Of a DNA stretch of 64,000 nucleotides, positions 27,824 through 35,275 are shown in pieces. The notes below the pieces were generated by a model, which was given only the letters and a program-made list of their open reading frames with translations, was not told where the DNA came from and did not search any database. Made by a program: the position numbers and the translations under genes. Every line of letters begins with the position of its first letter. Positions within the stretch are counted from its first letter, which is position 1. This DNA comes from Variovorax sp. J2L1-78 (GTDB lineage: Bacteria; Pseudomonadota; Gammaproteobacteria; Burkholderiales; Burkholderiaceae_C): positions 496,001 through 560,000 of the forward strand of contig NZ_JASZYB010000001.1 in NCBI RefSeq assembly GCF_030317205.1, read 5' to 3'.

Positions 27824-28405
27824 ATGACCCTCGACACCCGAACCCAGAAGCAGCGCATGCTCGCCGGCGACCTGTACGACGCCGGCGACGCCCAGATCCA
27901 GGCCGACCTCGCGGCCACGCGCGAATGGCTGGTGCGCTACAACGCGTCGCTGGGCGCCACCAGCGCCGAGCGGCATCGGCTGCTGGTCGAACGCTTCGCG
28001 GCCGTGGGGCGCGGCGCCGGCATCCGCCCGCCGTTCCATTGCGACTACGGCTTCAACATCCGCGTGGGCGAGGGCGTCTTCCTCAACTTCAACTGCGTGA
28101 TCCTCGACGTCGTCGAGGTGGCGATCGGCGACAAGACACAGATCGGCCCCGGCGTGCAGATCCTCACGGCCGACCACCCCCGCACGCCCGCCGAGCGAGA
28201 ATCGGGGCTGGAATTCGGCCGGCCGATCCGCATCGGGCGCAATGTCTGGATCGGCGGCGGCGCGATCCTGCTGCCCGGCGTGACCGTCGGCGACGATGCG
28301 GTGATCGGCGCCGGCAGCGTGGTCACCCGCGACGTGCCGGCCGGTGCCACCGTGGTCGGCAACCCGGCGCGCCAGCGCCCATCCCACCCAGGAGCCTCTC
28401 GATGA
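27824..28405 (+). CDS. Sugar/maltose O-acetyltransferase family protein
   Basis: 193 residues. An N-terminal maltose-acetyltransferase helical region (QKQRMLAGDLYDAGDAQIQ...LVRYN) leads into a left-handed beta-helix of hexapeptide repeats, with the catalytic His in LTADHP and the acetyl-CoA-binding turns GRNVWIGGGAILLPGVTVG. It probably trimerises and acetylates a hydroxyl of a sugar or similar acceptor. Its stop overlaps the start of the next gene. The acceptor cannot be deduced. Confidence 0.88.
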   Translation: MTLDTRTQKQRMLAGDLYDAGDAQIQADLAATREWLVRYNASLGATSAERHRLLVERFAAVGRGAGIRPPFHCDYGFNIRVGEGVFLNFNCVILDVVEVAIGDKTQIGPGVQILTADHPRTPAERESGLEFGRPIRIGRNVWIGGGAILLPGVTVGDDAVIGAGSVVTRDVPAGATVVGNPARQRPSHPGASR

Positions 28406-28923
28406 CCGAGTCAGCCGATCCCCGCGATGCCACGCCCGTGACCCCGTTCACCCTGTCGCGCACCTTCGACGCGCCGCGCGACCAGGTGTGGCGGGCCTTC
28501 ACCGAACTCGCGCAGTTGGAAAAATGGTGGGGCCCCAAGGGCTTCGCGATCCGCTCGGCGCGGCTCGATCTTCGCCCGGGCGGCATGTTCGTCTACGCGA
28601 TGGAGGCCGGCGGCCAGACGATGTGGGGCCGTTTCGTCTACCGCGAGATCGACGCGCCGAGCCGCATGGTCTTCGTCAATTCCTTTTCCGACCCGCAGGG
28701 TGGCCTGACGCGCGCGCCCTTTGCCGATGCGTGGCCGATGGAGATCCTCAACACCTGGACCTTCACCCAATCGGACGGCAAGACCACCCTCGACATCCAG
28801 GGCGTGCCGTTGAACGCCAACGCGGTCGAGACGGCGGTGTTCCTGGCCGGCTTCCCGTCGATGCGGATGGGCTTCGGCGGCACGCTCGACCAGCTGGCTG
28901 CGCATCTGGCGGCGCAGGCCTGA
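28402..28923 (+). CDS. SRPBCC (AHSA1-like) domain protein
   Basis: 173 residues with a GGAG site and ATGA overlap with the upstream gene. A single START/AHSA1-type fold: FTLSRTFDAPRDQVWRAFTELAQLEKWWGPKG, then a hydrophobic-cavity beta-sheet and the C-terminal helix (FGGTLDQLAAHLAA). Such proteins bind small hydrophobic ligands or assist cyclases, and single-domain bacterial ones are mostly uncharacterised. Coupling to the hydrolase and acetyltransferase suggests a shared but unknown small-molecule role. Confidence 0.88.
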   Translation: MTESADPRDATPVTPFTLSRTFDAPRDQVWRAFTELAQLEKWWGPKGFAIRSARLDLRPGGMFVYAMEAGGQTMWGRFVYREIDAPSRMVFVNSFSDPQGGLTRAPFADAWPMEILNTWTFTQSDGKTTLDIQGVPLNANAVETAVFLAGFPSMRMGFGGTLDQLAAHLAAQA

Positions 28924-28935
28924 CCGGGCACGCTG

Positions 28936-29940
28936 TCACTGCTTCGTGAGGCCCAGCTTGCGGATGGTGTCGGCCCACTGGTCGTAGGTCGTGCGCGTCA
29001 GGTCGGCCAGCTGCTGCGGGGTCGACGATTCGGCTTCGTAGGCGCCCTGGCGGAAGAAGTCGCGCGTGGCCGGCATGGCCAGCACCTGCGCCAGCGCGGC
29101 GTTGAGCTTCGCCACCACCGGCGCTGGCATGCGTGCCGGGCCGTAGAAGCCGAGCCAGCTCGCCATGTCGACGCCGCTCACGCCTTGCTCGGACATCGTC
29201 GGCACGTCCGGCAGCATCGGGCTGCGCTTCGGCGCTGCCACCGCTAGCATGCGGACCTTGCCGGTGGCCGTGTTCTGGATCGCGTTGGGTGCCGCGTCGA
29301 AGTAGTACTGCACGCGGCCCGCGAGAAAGTCCTTCGCCGCATCGGCACCGCCCTTGTAGGGCACGTGCACCACGTCCAGCCCGGCCTGCCGCGCGAAGGC
29401 CTCGCCGTAGATGTGCGACGAGGTGCCGGTGCCGAAGGAGGCGTAGCTCATCTTCCCCGGGTTGGCCTTGATGTAGGTCACCAGCTCCTGCACGTTGCGC
29501 GCCGGCACGCTGGTGTGCACCGTCAGCACCAGCGGCCCGCGCGCACCGAGCGAGATGGGCGTGAGGTCCTTGAACGGGTCGTAGCGCACCTGTGCGAGCG
29601 TCTGCGGGTTCTGCGCCACCACGGAAGAGGGTGCGTACATGACGGTGTAGCCGTCGGGCGCCGCGCGGATCACCTCCTCGGTGGCCAGGATGAAGCTCGC
29701 GCCCGGCCGGTTCTCCACGATGACCGGCGTCTGCAGCACCTCGCCGAGCTTGTGGGCGACGAAGCGCGCCTGCGCGTCCGAGGCGCCGCCCGCCGCGAGG
29801 CCGAGCACGATGCGGATCGTACGGCCCTTCTCGGGGAAGGGCGCGGGCTCGGCTGCCAGCGCCGTGCCGCCGAGTGCGAGCCCGAGTCCCAGCCACGCGG
29901 CAACGCGCCGGCGGCCGATGGTGCAAGCGCAGGCTTTCAT
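28936..29940 (-). CDS. Bug family TTT substrate-binding protein (tandem copy 2)
   Basis: 334 residues with signal peptide (ending ALA-AE). Family motifs: IRIVLGLAAGGASDAQAR, VIVENRPGAS, YDPFKDLTPIS, VPYKGGADAAKDFLAGR and LPDVPTMSEQG. It is closely similar along its whole length to the adjacent upstream Bug, including the rare shared stretches SHIYGEAF and SWLGFYGPA, so the two arose by tandem duplication. The start overlaps the upstream stop (ATGA). It probably binds a related carboxylate linked to the divergent FAD-oxidoreductase/aconitase X operon. Confidence 0.93.
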   Translation of the reverse strand: MKACACTIGRRRVAAWLGLGLALGGTALAAEPAPFPEKGRTIRIVLGLAAGGASDAQARFVAHKLGEVLQTPVIVENRPGASFILATEEVIRAAPDGYTVMYAPSSVVAQNPQTLAQVRYDPFKDLTPISLGARGPLVLTVHTSVPARNVQELVTYIKANPGKMSYASFGTGTSSHIYGEAFARQAGLDVVHVPYKGGADAAKDFLAGRVQYYFDAAPNAIQNTATGKVRMLAVAAPKRSPMLPDVPTMSEQGVSGVDMASWLGFYGPARMPAPVVAKLNAALAQVLAMPATRDFFRQGAYEAESSTPQQLADLTRTTYDQWADTIRKLGLTKQ

Positions 29941-30932
29941 TGGCGGGCCAACCCGACCTGCTGCACCATCGCGCCCCAGAGTTCATAGCTCGATCGGGTG
30001 ATGCTGGCGAACTCTTCGGGGGTGCTGGCGCCGGCTTCGTAGCCGCCGGTGCGGTAGAAGTCGCGCACCTGCGGCATCGCCAGCACCTGCGTGAGCGCCG
30101 CGTTGAGTTTCACCACGACGGGCGCAGGCAGGTGCGCCGGGCCGTAGAAGCCGAGCCAGCTCGGCAGGTCGAGCCCCGTCACGCCTTGCTCCGCGAAAGT
30201 AGGCACGTCGGGCAGCGCGGCAATGCGCGCGTTGGCGGCAATGGCCAGGATCTTCACCTTGCCGGTACCCGAGGTGATGACGGCGGAGGAGGCCGAGTCG
30301 AACATGTACTGCACGCGGCCGCCGATCAGGTCTTTCGCCGCGTCCGAGCCGCCCTTGTACGGGATGTGCACCGCGTCGATGCCGGCCTTCTTCACGAAGG
30401 CCTCGCCGTAGATGTGCGACGAGGTGCCGGCACCGAAGGAGGCATAGCTCACCTTGCCGGGATTCGCCTTCACGTAGGCCACGAGTTCCTTCACGTTGTT
30501 GGCCGGCACGGTGGTGCTCACCGACAGCACCAATGGTCCGCGGCCGCCCATCGAGACCGCGGTGAAGTCCTTGAACGGGTCGTACGGCACCTGGGAGAAG
30601 GTGTGCGGGTTCTGCGCCATCGTCGAAGAGGGCGCGTAGAGCAGGGTGTAGCCGTCGGGCAGCGCGCGTGCGACCTCGGTTGCGGCGAGCATGGTGCTGG
30701 CGCCGGGCTTGTTGTCGACGATGACGGAGGTGCCCAGCACCTCGCCGAGCTTCTGCGCCACGATGCGGGCCTGCGCGTCGGTGCCACCGCCCGCCGTGAA
30801 CCCGACCACGATGCGGATCGGCTTGTTGCGCGCCGGGAAGTCCTGCGCCATGGCCGCTGGCGCCAGGCCCAGCAAGGTGGCGGCGCCGATGGCTGTGCCG
30901 AACGCACGGCGGCTGCCGTCGAGTGTCTTCAT
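29937..30932 (-). CDS. Bug family TTT substrate-binding protein (tandem copy 1)
   Basis: 331 residues with a Tat-like or Sec signal (SRRAFGTAIGAATLLGLAPAAMA). Motifs IRIVVGFTAGGGTDAQAR, VIVDNKPGAS, YDPFKDFTAVS, IPYKGGSDAAKDLIGGR and LPDVPTFAEQG place it in the Bug family. It leads the tandem pair and is divergent from the FAD oxidoreductase gene over 167 bases rich in inverted repeats, so it is probably co-regulated with that operon. No TctA/TctB genes are nearby. Confidence 0.93.
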   Translation of the reverse strand: MKTLDGSRRAFGTAIGAATLLGLAPAAMAQDFPARNKPIRIVVGFTAGGGTDAQARIVAQKLGEVLGTSVIVDNKPGASTMLAATEVARALPDGYTLLYAPSSTMAQNPHTFSQVPYDPFKDFTAVSMGGRGPLVLSVSTTVPANNVKELVAYVKANPGKVSYASFGAGTSSHIYGEAFVKKAGIDAVHIPYKGGSDAAKDLIGGRVQYMFDSASSAVITSGTGKVKILAIAANARIAALPDVPTFAEQGVTGLDLPSWLGFYGPAHLPAPVVVKLNAALTQVLAMPQVRDFYRTGGYEAGASTPEEFASITRSSYELWGAMVQQVGLARQ

Positions 30933-30991
30933 CGCTATGTCTCCGTTGGAATGTTTTCCTTATATTGATTTAGAAAACCATAAAAATCTAC

Positions 30992-31017
30992 TTCATCTAG
31001 GGAATACCCCAGATGAA
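30992..31017. promoter_or_regulatory. 26-base inverted repeat, candidate operator
   Basis: Arms of 11 bases (TTCATCTAGGG and CCCCAGATGAA, one mismatch) flank the 4-base spacer AATA. It sits in the middle of the divergent region between the Bug pair and the FAD-oxidoreductase operon, upstream of a good -35 box. The only regulator gene in the locus is the IclR-type one, which is the natural candidate to bind here. A transcribed hairpin is possible but less likely at this position. Confidence 0.5.
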
Positions 31018-31024
31018 CGGCTTA

Positions 31025-31041
31025 AAACACACTTTGTGTTT
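31025..31041. promoter_or_regulatory. Perfect 7-bp inverted repeat adjoining the -35 box
   Basis: AAACACA, spacer CTT, TGTGTTT. The right arm overlaps the first bases of the TTGACA at 31040. A protein bound here would cover the -35 element, as in an IclR-type repressor site. Confidence 0.5.
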
Positions 31042-31067
31042 GACAAAATGAACATTGAAATCAAAAT
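31040..31067 (+). promoter_or_regulatory. Probable sigma-70 promoter of the FAD-oxidoreductase operon
   Basis: A consensus TTGACA (31040-31045), a 16-base spacer and CAAAAT (31062-31067) lie about 33 bases before the operon start codon. The -35 is perfect and the -10 matches 4 of 6 bases. This is the strongest promoter match I see in the window, in a locally AT-rich stretch. Confidence 0.5.
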
Positions 31068-31099
31068 GCGACGCAACAGCCCATACAAGACCCTTACTC

Positions 31100-32551
31100 A
31101 TGAAAACTGTCGTCCGCACCGACGAGCGCATCCTGTCCTCCGACATCTTCGACCGCGACAGCCGCGTCAAGCGCCCTGACCACGGCAGCTGGGCCGAGCC
31201 CGGCAAGAGCATTCCGGTCTATCACCGCTGCGGCGTGCTGGTGGTCGGCGGCGGGCCTTCGGGCACCGCGGCCGCGGCAGCCGCTGCCCGCGCGGGCGCC
31301 GACGTGGCGCTGCTCGAGCGCTACAACCACCTGGGCGGCCTGTCGACCGGCGGGCTGGTGATCTGGATCGACCGCATGACCGACTGGGAAGGCCAGCTGG
31401 TGATCCGCGGCTTCGCCGAAGAGCTGTTCGACCGCCTGCCCGCCGACGCCATCGCCGGCCCGGCGCGCGAAGACTGGGGCTCGCAGGACACGGCCAAGGC
31501 CGCGCACTGGTCGCAGCGCACGGCCGCCTACCACGGCGTGGTCACCTGGTCGCCCACCATCGACCCCGAGCGCCTCAAGCTGCTGTCGCAGGAGATCGTG
31601 CTCGAGCGCAAGGTCAAGCTCATCTACCACTCGTGGGCGGCCATTCCGATCGTGCAGGACGGCGCGGTCAAGGGCGTGGTGTTCGAGAGCAAGGAAGGCC
31701 GCATGGCGATCATGGCCGACGTGGTGGTCGACGCCACCGGCGACGGCGACCTGTTCGCGCGGGCCGGCGCGGCCTTCGTGAACGACATCGAGGAGGCCGA
31801 CGTGCACCACTGCATGAACACCTCGTGGCTGTTCGGCGGCGTGGACATGAACCGCTGGATCGCATTCAAGGCCGGCCAGCCCGAGGCGTTCACTGCCTTC
31901 ATGGCACGCGGACGCGAAGTCTGCGGCCTGTTCGAGCGGCCCTTCGTCTCGTGGCGCAACGACGTGGCGCTGTTCATGGGGCCGCGCCAGTCGGGCTATT
32001 CGGCGCTGGACGTGGACGACCTCACGGCGGTCGAGGTGCGCTCGCACCGTGCGATGGCCGCGCACCTGGACTACTTCAAGGCGCATGCGCCGGGCTTCGA
32101 GGATGCCTACCTGATGCTGAGCGCGCCGCAGATCGGGGTGCGCCATGCGCGGCGCCTCTCCGGCGTGGGCGCGGTGCTGCGCAGCCAGTGGCCCGATGGT
32201 GTGGCGCTGGCCGACGAAGTGGGCGTCACGCCGGCGGTGTCGCCGAAGTTCCCGAACATCTCCATTCCCTACGGCGCCCTGGTGCCGCAGCAGCTCGACG
32301 GCCTGCTGGCCTGCGGGCGCCACATCTCGTGCGACCGCAACTCGCACGGTTTCATGCGCGAGATTCCGCAGTGCTGGATCACGGGCCAGGCCGCGGGCGT
32401 GGCGGCGGCGCTGGCGTCGCGCGCCGGCATCGCCCCGCGCCGGGTCGACATCGGCGCGTTGCAGTCCGAATTGCTGGCGCAGGGGGTGTATTTGCGCGCC
32501 GGCGCCGGCCAGGGCGCCGCGTCGTCCGTCACGGCCGAAGCCGGCGCCTGA
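31100..32551 (+). CDS. FAD-dependent oxidoreductase (FAD_oxidored family)
   Basis: 483 residues from the ATG at 31100. The Rossmann FAD site VLVVGGGPSGTAAAAAAARAG lies near residues 46-66, followed by the family motif YNHLGGLSTGGLV. A second conserved block, VVVDATGDGDLFARAG, and the C-terminal CGRHISCDRNSHGFMREIPQCWITGQAAG complete the fold. Related enzymes oxidise hydroxy or amino acids, or accept electrons in thiosulphate-like and tricarballylate pathways, but the substrate here is open. There is no export signal. It heads the operon with IclR, aconitase X and IlvD and probably catalyses the first oxidation or a side entry. Confidence 0.88.
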   Translation: MKTVVRTDERILSSDIFDRDSRVKRPDHGSWAEPGKSIPVYHRCGVLVVGGGPSGTAAAAAAARAGADVALLERYNHLGGLSTGGLVIWIDRMTDWEGQLVIRGFAEELFDRLPADAIAGPAREDWGSQDTAKAAHWSQRTAAYHGVVTWSPTIDPERLKLLSQEIVLERKVKLIYHSWAAIPIVQDGAVKGVVFESKEGRMAIMADVVVDATGDGDLFARAGAAFVNDIEEADVHHCMNTSWLFGGVDMNRWIAFKAGQPEAFTAFMARGREVCGLFERPFVSWRNDVALFMGPRQSGYSALDVDDLTAVEVRSHRAMAAHLDYFKAHAPGFEDAYLMLSAPQIGVRHARRLSGVGAVLRSQWPDGVALADEVGVTPAVSPKFPNISIPYGALVPQQLDGLLACGRHISCDRNSHGFMREIPQCWITGQAAGVAAALASRAGIAPRRVDIGALQSELLAQGVYLRAGAGQGAASSVTAEAGA

Positions 32552-32632
32552 GCTCGCGCGATGAACCCGATCGACCGCCTTTCGCCAGCCTCTACATTGC
32601 AGAGTCTTGCAAAGCGTTCAAAGGGTCCCTCC

Positions 32633-33475
32633 ATGTCCACCGACAAAAACGACAGCTCTCTTTCCGCCTTCGGCGCCGCCGAGTCGCGCGGCGAACGCTC
32701 CGACACCGTGAGCGCGCTGGAGCGCGGCATCTCGGTGCTGCGCTGCTTCAGCGAAGAGCGGCCGGTGCTGGGCCATGCCGACGTGGCGCGCATGACCGGC
32801 ATTCCGCGCCCGACCGTCAACCGGCTGGTCGCGACGCTGCTCTCCATGGGCATGCTCAAGGCCGCGCAGGCGGCCGACCGCTTCATGCTCGGCCCGGGCG
32901 TGGTGTCGCTCGCGCGCGTGTTCCTCGGCAGCCTCGACGTGCGGGCTGCGGCGCGGCCCAGCATGCAGGCGATGGCGGAGGAGGTGGGCGCCTCGGTCTA
33001 CCTCGCGGTGCGCGACGGCATGGAGATGGTGCTGATCGAGGCCTGCCGCCCGCGCTCGTCGATGCTGTCGGCGCGGCTCGACGTGGGCTCGCGCGCGCCG
33101 CTGCCGAACTCGGCCCTGGGCCGCGCCTACCTCTCGGCCCTGCCCGAAGCCCAGCGCAACCAGTTGATCGACTCGATGCGCCTCCTGCGCGGCCCCGAAT
33201 GGGACAGCATCGCGCCGCCCATGACGCGCGCCATCGGCGAGGCGAAGCGGCTCGGCTACTGCCTGTCGATCGGCGAATTCCACCGCGAGATCAACTCGGT
33301 GTCGGTGCCGCTCATCGGCCCGGACGGCGAGGTGATGGCGCTCAACGGCGGCGGCGCCGCCTTCGTCTTTACCGAGGAGCGCCTGCGCAACGAACTCGCA
33401 CCGCGCCTGCACGACATCGCGCTCACCATCGCGCGTGACATCGGCGGCCACGTGCCCACACCCTCGCCGGGCTAG
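32633..33475 (+). CDS. IclR-family transcriptional regulator
   Basis: 280 residues from the ATG at 32633; an upstream in-frame ATG at 32561 would add 24 unconserved residues. The winged HTH (ERGISVLRCFSEERPVLGHADVARMTGIPRPTVNRLVATLLSMG) is at about 25-75 and the IclR effector domain follows, with the ligand-loop region NSALGRAYLSAL. It sits inside the catabolic operon between the FAD oxidoreductase and the aconitase X genes and is the likely local regulator, sensing the substrate or a dehydrated intermediate. Two inverted repeats in the upstream divergent promoter are plausible targets. Confidence 0.92.
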   Translation: MSTDKNDSSLSAFGAAESRGERSDTVSALERGISVLRCFSEERPVLGHADVARMTGIPRPTVNRLVATLLSMGMLKAAQAADRFMLGPGVVSLARVFLGSLDVRAAARPSMQAMAEEVGASVYLAVRDGMEMVLIEACRPRSSMLSARLDVGSRAPLPNSALGRAYLSALPEAQRNQLIDSMRLLRGPEWDSIAPPMTRAIGEAKRLGYCLSIGEFHREINSVSVPLIGPDGEVMALNGGGAAFVFTEERLRNELAPRLHDIALTIARDIGGHVPTPSPG

Positions 33476-33527
33476 AGAACCGGCCGGGGACCCTTCCCCA
33501 CGAGACAGAAGAACGGAGACACAGGCC

Positions 33528-34823
33528 ATGCACCTGAACGATGAAGAAAAGGCCATGCGGGACGGCCGCGACGGACCGGCCGTGCAGAAGGCGATGGACC
33601 TCTTGATGCGCTACGGCGAAGCCCTCGGCGCCGAGCGGCTGGTCGAGACGCGCAACGTTTGCGCCAGCATCACCTCGACCACGCCCTTCCAACGCGATTT
33701 CGCGCTCGCCAAGGGCGGCGGCATGGACGCGGTGTTCTCCGAATTCAGCCTCGACAGCCAGGAGACCGTCGAGATCCCGAAGTTCAAGGTCTTCACGAGC
33801 CACCTGCAGCTGGGCTTCGATCCCGGCCAGCCCGAGCGCATGGGCGTGAGCGAGGAGATCGTCCAGTTCTACAACAAGAGCGAGCGCCATGCGGCCGGCC
33901 TCGGTGCGCAGATCATGAACACCTGCACGCCTTACCAGGTCGGCAACATCCCGACGCGTGGGGAGCACTGCGCGTGGATGGAGTCGTCGGCGGTGGTGTA
34001 CTGCAACTCGGTGCTGGGCGCGCGCACCAACACCGAGGGCCGCGAGAGCACGGGTGCGGCGATGCTCACGGGCCGCATTCCCTACTGGGGCTATCACCTC
34101 GACGAGAACCGCCGCGCCACGCATGTGGTCGAGCTCGACATCGAGGTCGAGTCGGTGCAGGACTGGGGCCTGCTCGGTTACTACATCGGCGAGCACGTGC
34201 AGGAGCGCGTGCCGGTGGTGCACAGCCGGCGCGGCATCGGCCGCGTGCCGAACCTGCCGCGGCTCAAGCACTTCGGTGCCGCGGCCTCGTCGTCGGGCGG
34301 CGTGGAGATGTACCACATCGCCGGCATCACGCCCGAGGCGCTGACGCTGGAGCAGGCGCTCGGCGGCAAGGCGCCGGTCGAGGTGCTGCGCTATGGCGAG
34401 GCCGAGCGCCGCGCGACCTACGAGAAGATCAACGTCACGGGCAAGGACAGCGAAGTCCAGTACGTGATGCTGGGCTGCCCGCACTACACCATCGAGCAGA
34501 TCTGGGAGACCGCGCAGCTCATCGAGGGCCGCAAGGTGCACCCCGATTGCGAGCTGTGGATCTTCACGCCGCGCGCCATCAAGTCGCTGGCCGACCGCAA
34601 CGGCTACACCAGGATCATCGAGGACGCGGGCGGCATCCTCATGACCGACAGCTGCTCGGCCATGAGCCGCGCCGTGCCCAAGGGCACGAAGACGGTGGCG
34701 CTCGATTCGGCCAAGCAGGCGCACTACCTGCCCGCCATCCTCGGCGTGCAGGCCTGGTTCGGCAGCACGGCGGAGTGCGTCGATGCAGCCTGCACCGGAC
34801 GGTGGAACGGGGGCTACGCATGA
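33528..34823 (+). CDS. Aconitase X catalytic (large) subunit
   Basis: 431 residues, the length of a two-subunit-type AcnX large chain (formerly DUF521). Conserved Cys-containing segments that would hold the Fe-S cluster are visible: MNTCTPYQVGNIPTRGEH, LGCPHYT and TDSCSAMSR. The active-site region NSVLGARTNTEGRES is also present. AcnX enzymes dehydrate hydroxy acids. Known members act on cis-3-hydroxy-L-proline or mevalonate 5-phosphate, and neither route's partner genes are present here. It overlaps the small-subunit gene by four bases. The family is clear; the substrate is unknown and probably new. Confidence 0.9.
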   Translation: MHLNDEEKAMRDGRDGPAVQKAMDLLMRYGEALGAERLVETRNVCASITSTTPFQRDFALAKGGGMDAVFSEFSLDSQETVEIPKFKVFTSHLQLGFDPGQPERMGVSEEIVQFYNKSERHAAGLGAQIMNTCTPYQVGNIPTRGEHCAWMESSAVVYCNSVLGARTNTEGRESTGAAMLTGRIPYWGYHLDENRRATHVVELDIEVESVQDWGLLGYYIGEHVQERVPVVHSRRGIGRVPNLPRLKHFGAAASSSGGVEMYHIAGITPEALTLEQALGGKAPVEVLRYGEAERRATYEKINVTGKDSEVQYVMLGCPHYTIEQIWETAQLIEGRKVHPDCELWIFTPRAIKSLADRNGYTRIIEDAGGILMTDSCSAMSRAVPKGTKTVALDSAKQAHYLPAILGVQAWFGSTAECVDAACTGRWNGGYA

Positions 34824-35275
34824 GCGCCGTCATCACGCCACAGACCATCGTCATCCGCGGCCGCAAGGTGGTCGGTGGCGTTGCGGAAGGCGAGGCGCTC
34901 GTCACGCGCGACCGCATCTCGGGCTGGGGCGGCATCGACCCGCGCACCGGCACCGTCATCGAGACGCGGCACGACCTGCGCGGCCAGAGCTTCGCGGGCA
35001 AGGTGCTGGTGTTTCCGGGGGCCAAGGGCTCCTCGGGATGGTCGGCGATGTTCCACATGACGCGGCTCATGAACGTGGCGCCCGCGGCATTCCTGTTCAA
35101 CGAGATGACGACCAAGATGGCGCTCGGCGCCGTGGTCACGCATTCGCCCTCGATGACCGACTTCGAGCGCGATCCGCTCGAATGCATCGCGACCGGCGAC
35201 TGGGTGCGCGTGGACGCCGACCGCGGCGTGATCGAGATCACCAAGAAGAACAACAGAACCGGAGACCACCCGTGA
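34820..35275 (+). CDS. Aconitase X swivel-domain (small) subunit
   Basis: 151 residues, the DUF126/AcnX swivel domain as a separate chain: VIRGRKVVGGVAEGEALVTRDRISGWGGIDP at the start and GDWVRVDADRGVIEI at the end. The substrate loop reads PGAKGSSGWSAMFHM. It has the expected Gly-Ser pattern, but Trp and a different context compared with the GRGS-type loop I recall for characterised AcnX proteins, which suggests a different substrate. It is coupled to the large subunit (ATGA) and to the dehydratase (GTGA). Confidence 0.9.
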   Translation: MSAVITPQTIVIRGRKVVGGVAEGEALVTRDRISGWGGIDPRTGTVIETRHDLRGQSFAGKVLVFPGAKGSSGWSAMFHMTRLMNVAPAAFLFNEMTTKMALGAVVTHSPSMTDFERDPLECIATGDWVRVDADRGVIEITKKNNRTGDHP

